Part shown: positions 59,457 to 64,000 of the stretch, piece by piece
Layout: every line of letters starts with the position of its first letter
How positions within the stretch are numbered: the first letter of the stretch is position 1
Assembly: GCF_018070465.1 (NCBI RefSeq)
Contig: NZ_JAGPXT010000001.1
Location: forward strand, 124,001-188,000
DNA length: 64,000 nt
Direction of reading: 5' to 3'
Origin: Micromonospora sp. C95
GTDB taxonomy: Bacteria; Actinomycetota; Actinomycetes; Mycobacteriales; Micromonosporaceae
The notes under the pieces: model-generated
The model's input: the letters and a program-made list of their open reading frames with translations, nothing else
Databases searched by the model: none
Told to the model about the DNA's origin: nothing
Position numbers and translations under genes: made by a program

Positions 59457-60104
59457 TCAGCGGCGCCGCAGGTCCCGCAGGCGGGTGCCCGGTGGCAGAC
59501 CGGTGTGGCCGGTGGTGGCGCTCACGCCGTGAACCCCGGATCCGGTCTCCTTGGCCTGGTACATGGCGATGTCGGCCTGGCGCAGCAGGGTGCGGGGGTC
59601 GACACCGAGGGCGGCGGTGGTGTGCCCGACGCTGGCGCGTACGGCCACGATGTGTGCGCCGAGGTCGACGGGGTGACGGCCGACCGTCCGCCAAGCGGCG
59701 CGGGCTGCTGCGGCGACGTCGTCGGCGCCGCCGTCGATCAGCAGGGCGTACTCGTCGCCGGACAGGCGCGCGGCGAGCCGCACCGGCCCTCGCAGGGCGG
59801 CCAACCGTCGGCCGACCTCGGTGAGGACGTCGTTGCCGGCCTCGTGGCCGAAGGTGTCGTTGATGGCCTTGAAATGGTCGAGGTCGAGTAGGACGAGCCC
59901 GAACGGGCCATCGGTGCGGGTGGCGCGGGTGAGGGCGGCGAGCAGGGCCCGCCGGTTGGGCAGGCCGGTGGTGTCGTCGTGGTCGGCGGCGTAGCGGGCG
60001 CGGGTCAGCACCTGCTGCTGGCGCCACAGCAGCGCTGCGGCGAGGGCGAGACCGGCGAGGATTCCCCCGGCGGCGGTGACGATCGAGGTCAGGATGGGAG
60101 ACAC
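59457..60104 (-). CDS. Membrane-anchored GGDEF-type diguanylate cyclase
   Basis: 215 residues from GTG 60104, 9 nt after AAGGAG. One membrane helix (LTSIVTAAGGILAGLALAAALL) followed directly by a GGDEF domain: DHDDTTGLPNRRALL, LVLLDLDHFKAINDTFGHEAG and RLSGDEYALLI, with SGDEY in place of GGDEF, a variant that keeps the catalytic acidic residues. No sensor domain and no RxxD I-site that I can see. Diguanylate cyclases make c-di-GMP; here it would set levels within element-bearing cells. Confidence 0.85.
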   Translation of the reverse strand: MSPILTSIVTAAGGILAGLALAAALLWRQQQVLTRARYAADHDDTTGLPNRRALLAALTRATRTDGPFGLVLLDLDHFKAINDTFGHEAGNDVLTEVGRRLAALRGPVRLAARLSGDEYALLIDGGADDVAAAARAAWRTVGRHPVDLGAHIVAVRASVGHTTAALGVDPRTLLRQADIAMYQAKETGSGVHGVSATTGHTGLPPGTRLRDLRRR

Positions 60105-60138
60105 TTCGGAAGCTCCTTCTGTACTAAGGAGCACCGGG

Positions 60139-60172
60139 GGCGGGCGTGGTTCCGGGAAGTTCGACGCCCGCC
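60139..60172. terminator. 9-bp hairpin between the winged-helix and GGDEF genes
   Basis: 60139-60147 pairs with 60164-60172; loop 16 nt. Lies 28 nt past the stop at 60200. Confidence 0.45.
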
Positions 60173-60199
60173 TCCGGGCTACCGGCAGGGCGGGGTCGT

Positions 60200-61186
60200 T
60201 CAGGCGGCGGGGTCGGTGAGGGCGAACGTGACGGGCTTCTCGGCGGCCAGGACCACCCGCCCGGCCTCGACGAGTTTCACGGCGGCGTTGTGGACCGCCC
60301 CGGCGCTGGCCTTCTTCGCGCCTGTTCCCTCGTTGGCCCGGTCGACCAGCTTGCACAGCTCGCTGACCTTGTACCGCTGGCCGGGGTTGGCCTCGAGGAT
60401 GTCGAGGATCGCGCCGCGCAGCGTGCCCGACGCCCGCCGGGTAGGGGCCTGCGCCGCCTCGCCCGCCGCCTCCGTGCCCGAGGGCACGGCGGGTGATCCT
60501 TCCGTGGCGGCGTCGCCCGTGGTGCTGTCGGCGGCCGTGCTGGCGGGAGGCAAGTCGGGTGTGGCCTGTCCGGGGTCCGCCTCGTTCGCCGGAGGTGTCC
60601 CGATGGCCGGGTTGGTGTCGTCGGTCGTGACCGGCACCTCGGGTTCGGCGGTGGAGCGGTCGCTGTCTCCGCCGTCGTCGGTCTCGTCGTCGTCGGTTTC
60701 GGTGGCTTCGTCGACTGCCACCTCGACGTCGTTCGCAGCGGGCGATGTCGGCGCCTGGGCGGCATCGGGCTGCTCGTCGGCGAGGGCCTCGGTTGCTGGT
60801 TGCTGGTCGTGGTCCTGCCCGGTAGCCTCTCCGGTTTCCTGCGGGTCGTCGCCGCGCGGCCCGGGTTCTGCGGCGGCGTCGCGGAGGGCGGGCTCCGGCT
60901 CGGGCTGGCCGTGCTCGTCGCCCTGTTCGGCGTGGGCGCGACCGGTGTCGGTCAGCCGCCACAGGCTGCGTCCGCGCTCGTCGCGGGTGGGTTCGGCCAG
61001 CCCGGCCGTTTCCAGGGTGCGCAGTTTCGGGGTGGTGGTCGAGTAGCCGAGGCCGGCTTCGGTGGCGATGGCGGCGGCGGTGGCCTCACCGAGCCGGTGC
61101 AGCGCGGTGAGAACCTTCGCCACGCTAGGCGCCGGCGGTGGTGTGACGGCCGTACCGGTGGTCGTGTCGGTCGGTGTGCTGGTCAT
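60200..61186 (-). CDS. Protein with winged helices at both ends and acidic linker
   Basis: 328 residues from ATG 61186. N-terminal MarR-like helix-turn-helix (LTALHRLGEATAAAIATEAG, TTTPKLRTLETAGLAE, WRLTDTGRAHAEQ). A 160-residue acidic Thr/Asp/Glu/Pro linker follows. The C-terminus is a second winged helix (LRGAILDILEANPGQRYKVS, AVHNAAVKLVEAGRVVLA). This recalls Lsr2-like or ParB-like scaffolds in form; a bridging DNA-binding role is plausible. No known family. Confidence 0.7.
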   Translation of the reverse strand: MTSTPTDTTTGTAVTPPPAPSVAKVLTALHRLGEATAAAIATEAGLGYSTTTPKLRTLETAGLAEPTRDERGRSLWRLTDTGRAHAEQGDEHGQPEPEPALRDAAAEPGPRGDDPQETGEATGQDHDQQPATEALADEQPDAAQAPTSPAANDVEVAVDEATETDDDETDDGGDSDRSTAEPEVPVTTDDTNPAIGTPPANEADPGQATPDLPPASTAADSTTGDAATEGSPAVPSGTEAAGEAAQAPTRRASGTLRGAILDILEANPGQRYKVSELCKLVDRANEGTGAKKASAGAVHNAAVKLVEAGRVVLAAEKPVTFALTDPAA

Positions 61187-61364
61187 GGGCGCGTGGCCCC
61201 CTTTCTCCTGCCATCGGGCAGGGGTTGGTGAGTGAGGCGCGCGCACTGATCCACGCTTCGAATCAGGCATTGATCAAGTCATCTGCCCGTACTGCGGGAC
61301 TTCGGCGGCGCGCACAGGTATGCCGGCCGGCGAGATCACCGGGCGGCACATTGAGGACCAAGGG

Positions 61365-61709
61365 TCAGTGCGCGGCGTGGTAGGCGTCGCGGACCGTGGC
61401 GGGGATGACGCCGCCGGTTCGTGGTCGGGGCAGGTTCAGCTCCTGCCAGTTCGTGGTCCACCACCAGGTGCGGATCTCCTGGGTGCGGCTGGTGGTGGTG
61501 CCGCGCTGCCGCCGTGGCGCCTTGGCCTGTTTCGGCAGGCGGCGTCCCGCGGTGATGAAGGGGGCGAAGGCGGCGGCCATACGGTCGAAGTTGCTGGCGG
61601 ACAGGTCGATCTCGTAGGTGACGCCGTTGAAGGTGAACTGGTAGGTGCCGACGTCGTCGGTGGAGCCGTCGAGGTCGTCGACGACGATCGCGGTGGTTTG
61701 GGTGGCCAC
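61365..61709 (-). CDS. lsr2: Lsr2-family nucleoid-associated protein
   Basis: 114 residues from GTG 61709, 8 nt after AAAGGAGG. VDDLDGSTDDVGTYQFTFNG, VTYEIDLSASNFDRMAAAF and APFITAGRRLPKQA are the Lsr2 dimerisation domain; the end (ATVRDAYHAAH) is that of its DNA-binding domain. The AT-hook-like RGR of standard Lsr2 reads PRTGG, so DNA recognition may differ. Lsr2 is the actinobacterial H-NS analogue, silencing foreign AT-rich DNA; element-borne copies are common. Confidence 0.88.
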   Translation of the reverse strand: MATQTTAIVVDDLDGSTDDVGTYQFTFNGVTYEIDLSASNFDRMAAAFAPFITAGRRLPKQAKAPRRQRGTTTSRTQEIRTWWWTTNWQELNLPRPRTGGVIPATVRDAYHAAH

Positions 61710-61740
61710 GAGGGCCACCTCCTTTCCTTCGAGGGGCGGG

Positions 61741-62877
61741 TTACTGGGCGGTCTGGGTGCCGAGGCCGAGCTGGTGGCCAATGGCGGGCCCGCGGTGTAC
61801 GGCGGCGACGGCGGCGGGCAGGTGTCGGCGTTGCCAGCCGTGCAGGGCGGCGGTGAGGTCGGCGGCGTACTTGCGGTGCTGGGTGAGGGCGGCGACGAGG
61901 CCGGCGGCCTGTTCGATGCCGTTGTTGGCGCCGCGGGCGGTGTGCGGGCGGACGGGGGCGAGGGCATCACCGAGCAGCACGGCGTGACCGCCGCCGCCGA
62001 CCGGCCAGACCATGCGCTGCGGTGGGGTGATGTCGAGGACCGGTACCGCCATCCGGTTGGTGGTGGCGTGGACGACGGCGGCGTGGTCGGCCGGCAGCAG
62101 CAGGTCGGCGTGGGTGTCGACGTGGGTGCGGGCGGCGGGGCCGACGTGTCGGGGTAGGGCGAAGACCCGGCGGGTGGGGTCGGCCCCGAACCGCTGCGCG
62201 TATTCGCTGCTGGTGCAGTTGAGGTAGAAGGTCCAGTCGCAACCGCCGGGTACCGGGGCGAGGTTGAACTGCACGCCGGGGCAGGGCTGCAGCCGCAGGA
62301 AGTCCCGCAGCCCGGGTTCGGGGGTGATGTTGGCGATGCCGCGGTGGGCGACGTAGCCGGCGTACCGCAGGGTCCGGTCGGGGTCGAGCAGCCGGCGGCC
62401 GGTGGAGGAGCGGCCGTCGGCGAACACGACCAGGTCGGCGGCCTCGGTGTGGCCGTCGCGGAAGCACAGCTCCGGCTGGCCGGTCTGTTCGGCCAGGGCG
62501 GTGACCTTCATGCCGGTGTGCAGGACACCGGCGGGGAGGCGGCGAGTCAGCGCCTGGTGCAGCAGCGTCCAGGTGGTGTTGCGGCCCGGGTAGGTGCGTC
62601 GGATGGTCTCGGCGGGGTGGCGGTCGCGGATGGTCATCTGGACGATGGCCTCGGAGTCGTGGGTGACGAACTCGTGTTGCGGGATGTCGAGGCGGTCGAG
62701 CACGTCCAGGGCGGGATGTTCCAGGCCGATGAGGCCGCCGCCCAGGGGCGCGGACGCCGGCGCCGCCTCGTAGACGGTGACGTCGTCGAATCCGGCGTGC
62801 AGCAACAGCAGCGCGGTGACGGGGCCGGTGATGCTGCCGCCGACGACCGCGATGCGGGGCCTGCTGGTGGATGTCAT
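61741..62877 (-). CDS. FAD-dependent monooxygenase
   Basis: 378 residues from ATG 62877. N-terminal FAD site IAVVGGSITGPVTALLLLHAG (a GGSxxG variant) and DLVVFADGRSSTGRR, then a GDALAPVRPHTARGANNGIEQA motif (GD motif, shown in parts: LLGDALAPVRPHTARG). Class A flavoprotein hydroxylase, cytosolic. Its substrate is unknown. It is unusual beside transfer-type genes and may be cargo. Confidence 0.85.
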   Translation of the reverse strand: MTSTSRPRIAVVGGSITGPVTALLLLHAGFDDVTVYEAAPASAPLGGGLIGLEHPALDVLDRLDIPQHEFVTHDSEAIVQMTIRDRHPAETIRRTYPGRNTTWTLLHQALTRRLPAGVLHTGMKVTALAEQTGQPELCFRDGHTEAADLVVFADGRSSTGRRLLDPDRTLRYAGYVAHRGIANITPEPGLRDFLRLQPCPGVQFNLAPVPGGCDWTFYLNCTSSEYAQRFGADPTRRVFALPRHVGPAARTHVDTHADLLLPADHAAVVHATTNRMAVPVLDITPPQRMVWPVGGGGHAVLLGDALAPVRPHTARGANNGIEQAAGLVAALTQHRKYAADLTAALHGWQRRHLPAAVAAVHRGPAIGHQLGLGTQTAQ

Positions 62878-62903
62878 GAGGGTTCCCTTCGGCAGGGGTG
62901 GGA

Positions 62904-62927
62904 ACCCGGGCACGGCCGTGCCCGGGT
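62904..62927. terminator. 24-bp perfect palindrome upstream of the monooxygenase gene
   Basis: 62904-62927 is exactly self-complementary. It sits 27 nt before ATG 62877 and could be a terminator, a leader hairpin or an operator. The flanking 250-bp gap to 63134 showed nothing else. Confidence 0.5.
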
Positions 62928-63133
62928 CTGCGCGAGTGCGCGGGTGGCCGGGCATCGGCCAGGTCGTGCCAGTGCGAAGCGGGTCAACGGCGGTAGGCCG
63001 TGGACGCGCGGGTCAGCCGCCGTGGTGCGGCGGGTGGATGGACGTGTGCGAGGAGCGGGGCCGGGCTGCGCCGGCTGGTGCGCGAGGTGCGACCGAGCGG
63101 CGGGCAGCGCGGCAGGGTGCGGCCTTGGTGGGG

Positions 63134-63451
63134 TTACCGGCCGGGCGTGGTGAACGGCGGCGGCACGGGAAGGATCCGCCGCGCCCGCTGCAGCACCTCG
63201 TCGGCGACCGGGATCAACGGCGTCGCGTCCAGCGCGGTGGTCGGGGTGGTGCGGTGCCAGCTGTGACCCGGGCTGCTGGCGATGATCGTCCAGGTGAACA
63301 GTGGGGTGAGGACCTCGGCGACCGCCATGCTCTGCTTGGCGTAGCTGTCCCGGTAGACCCGCACCCGCAGGACGTAACCGTCGATGTGGTGCACCCGGGT
63401 CAGCTCGTAGCAGCCGGGGCCGCCCTGGTGGACCACGTTGTCGACGATCAC
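63134..63451 (-). CDS. Small unknown protein, coupled to the right-edge gene
   Basis: 105 residues from GTG 63451, overlapping the upstream stop (GTGA). MIVDNVV-type start then YELTRVHHIDGYVLRVRVYR and TPLFTWTIIASSPGHSWHRT, a compact strand-rich protein. The longer frame upstream is only the other frame of the neighbouring gene. Not recognised. Confidence 0.65.
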   Translation of the reverse strand: MIVDNVVHQGGPGCYELTRVHHIDGYVLRVRVYRDSYAKQSMAVAEVLTPLFTWTIIASSPGHSWHRTTPTTALDATPLIPVADEVLQRARRILPVPPPFTTPGR

Positions 63452-64000
63452 CGCGACCGGTCCTTCGGGTCGGCGGTGCGGAAGGTCGCCTCGGACGCGA
63501 CAAGGGTCCACGGCCACTGGTAGGCGCCGACGGCGTAGCAGCGGTTGGCGTCCGGGACGACCCGGTCGTCCTCGACCCAGCGACCGTCCAAGCCGTCGTC
63601 GTGCTCCCACTCGACGACAACCTCGTCGCCGTCGAACCGCAGCCGGGGATGCTCGCCCGGCATGTCACCGGGGTAGAGGCCGTCGAGTTGGGCGGCCATA
63701 CGCTGCACCGCGAACAGAGGGAAGCGGCACAGCAGGCCGGTGCGGGTGAGAGTGGTGTAGCCGGGGGCGACCATGGCGCGGTAGGCGCCGCCGCCGACCA
63801 CGTCGCAGGTCACGGTCGCCGGGGTCCAGGTGGACAGCGGCGGGATGATGTCGCCGCGGTGGCGGGAGATGCGGTAGCGGTCGCCGGTGTTGTCGCTCGC
63901 CGGGTCGGGGTGAAGCCCGAACCAGTGCAGCCCGTGGTGGCGGGCGTAGCGGAGCAGGTCGAGCAGGTCCCGCCGGCCGTCACGATGTTCGGTGTGCAGG
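63448..64000 (-). CDS. Unknown protein, N-terminus off the right edge
   Basis: The minus-strand frame is open from the right edge to the stop at 63448 (at least 183 residues). Visible: DLLDLLRYARHHGLHWFGLH, YRISRHRGDIIPPLSTWTPA, VTCDVVGGGAYRAMVAPGYT and EVVVEWEHDDGLDGRWVEDD. The internal GTG at 63813 is not the start. No family recognised. Confidence 0.65.
   Translation of the reverse strand, partial: LHTEHRDGRRDLLDLLRYARHHGLHWFGLHPDPASDNTGDRYRISRHRGDIIPPLSTWTPATVTCDVVGGGAYRAMVAPGYTTLTRTGLLCRFPLFAVQRMAAQLDGLYPGDMPGEHPRLRFDGDEVVVEWEHDDGLDGRWVEDDRVVPDANRCYAVGAYQWPWTLVASEATFRTADPKDRSR

Noticed and set aside
1..64000. CRISPR array, insertion sequence, integrase or attachment site
   Set aside because: No evenly spaced repeats with spacers, no transposase or recombinase motifs, and no paired direct repeats at a tRNA were seen.

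Overview
The window is very GC-rich, with dense translationally coupled genes, frequent GTG starts and actinobacterial families (Lsr2, DUF2637, Tad pilus genes, DUF6244, DUF4262, DUF4314). This points to an actinomycete, most likely Micromonosporaceae (Micromonospora/Salinispora-like). The assignment is an inference from gene content. No rRNA, tRNA, CRISPR array, transposase, integrase or replication gene was recognised.

1-33 kb is a defence and conflict island. It holds a phospholipase-D-like nuclease cut by the left edge; an ArsR regulator beside a decayed flavin monooxygenase; a triple CPxWC-motif protein; a complete three-gene pPIWI-RE system (REase, DinG-type FeS helicase, PIWI-RE protein) on the minus strand; a divergent pair ending in an XRE/ImmA-IrrE-like regulator; a zinc-ribbon protein; a CBS-HEPN-like protein coupled to a P-loop ATPase; a DddA-type deaminase toxin with an Imm1-type immunity gene; and a single-strand phosphorothioation locus. 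The last comprises a methyltransferase-like gene, sspABCD-type genes on the minus strand, and a divergent helicase/GHKL-ATPase/PLD trio that is probably the restriction arm (SspFGH-like).

The deaminase carries what looks like a programmed -1 ribosomal frameshift. The DUF6244 N-terminal protein ends at a stop codon directly after the heptamer GGGAAAC, and 5 nt further on an 8-bp all-GC stem can form. The -1 frame is open through a linker into the deaminase, which has no convincing start of its own.

32.7-46.6 kb is a Tad/Flp-type pilus locus. A prepilin peptidase and two winged-helix regulators lie on the minus strand. On the plus strand follow a lipoprotein, a secreted PKD-like protein, a SAF/CpaB-like protein, a CpaE-like and a CpaF-like ATPase, TadB, TadC, a Flp-like pilin, three TadE/TadG-like pseudopilins, a large transmembrane LysM-BTAD protein and a DUF2637 protein. 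Four direct repeats of a 9-bp motif at exact 14-bp spacing lie ahead of this operon.

46.6-64 kb is an accessory, element-like set, almost all on the minus strand: DUF4262, HAD, MoxR-like AAA+ with a VWA partner, DUF4314, a lysozyme-like/M23 cell-wall hydrolase, a GGDEF protein, a two-ended winged-helix protein, an Lsr2 homologue, an FAD monooxygenase and many unknowns. Many of its intergenic gaps contain a strong GC-rich inverted repeat just after a stop codon, probably terminators. The gene content resembles the cargo and transfer regions of actinobacterial conjugative elements, but no relaxase, FtsK/Tra protein or integrase lies inside the window.
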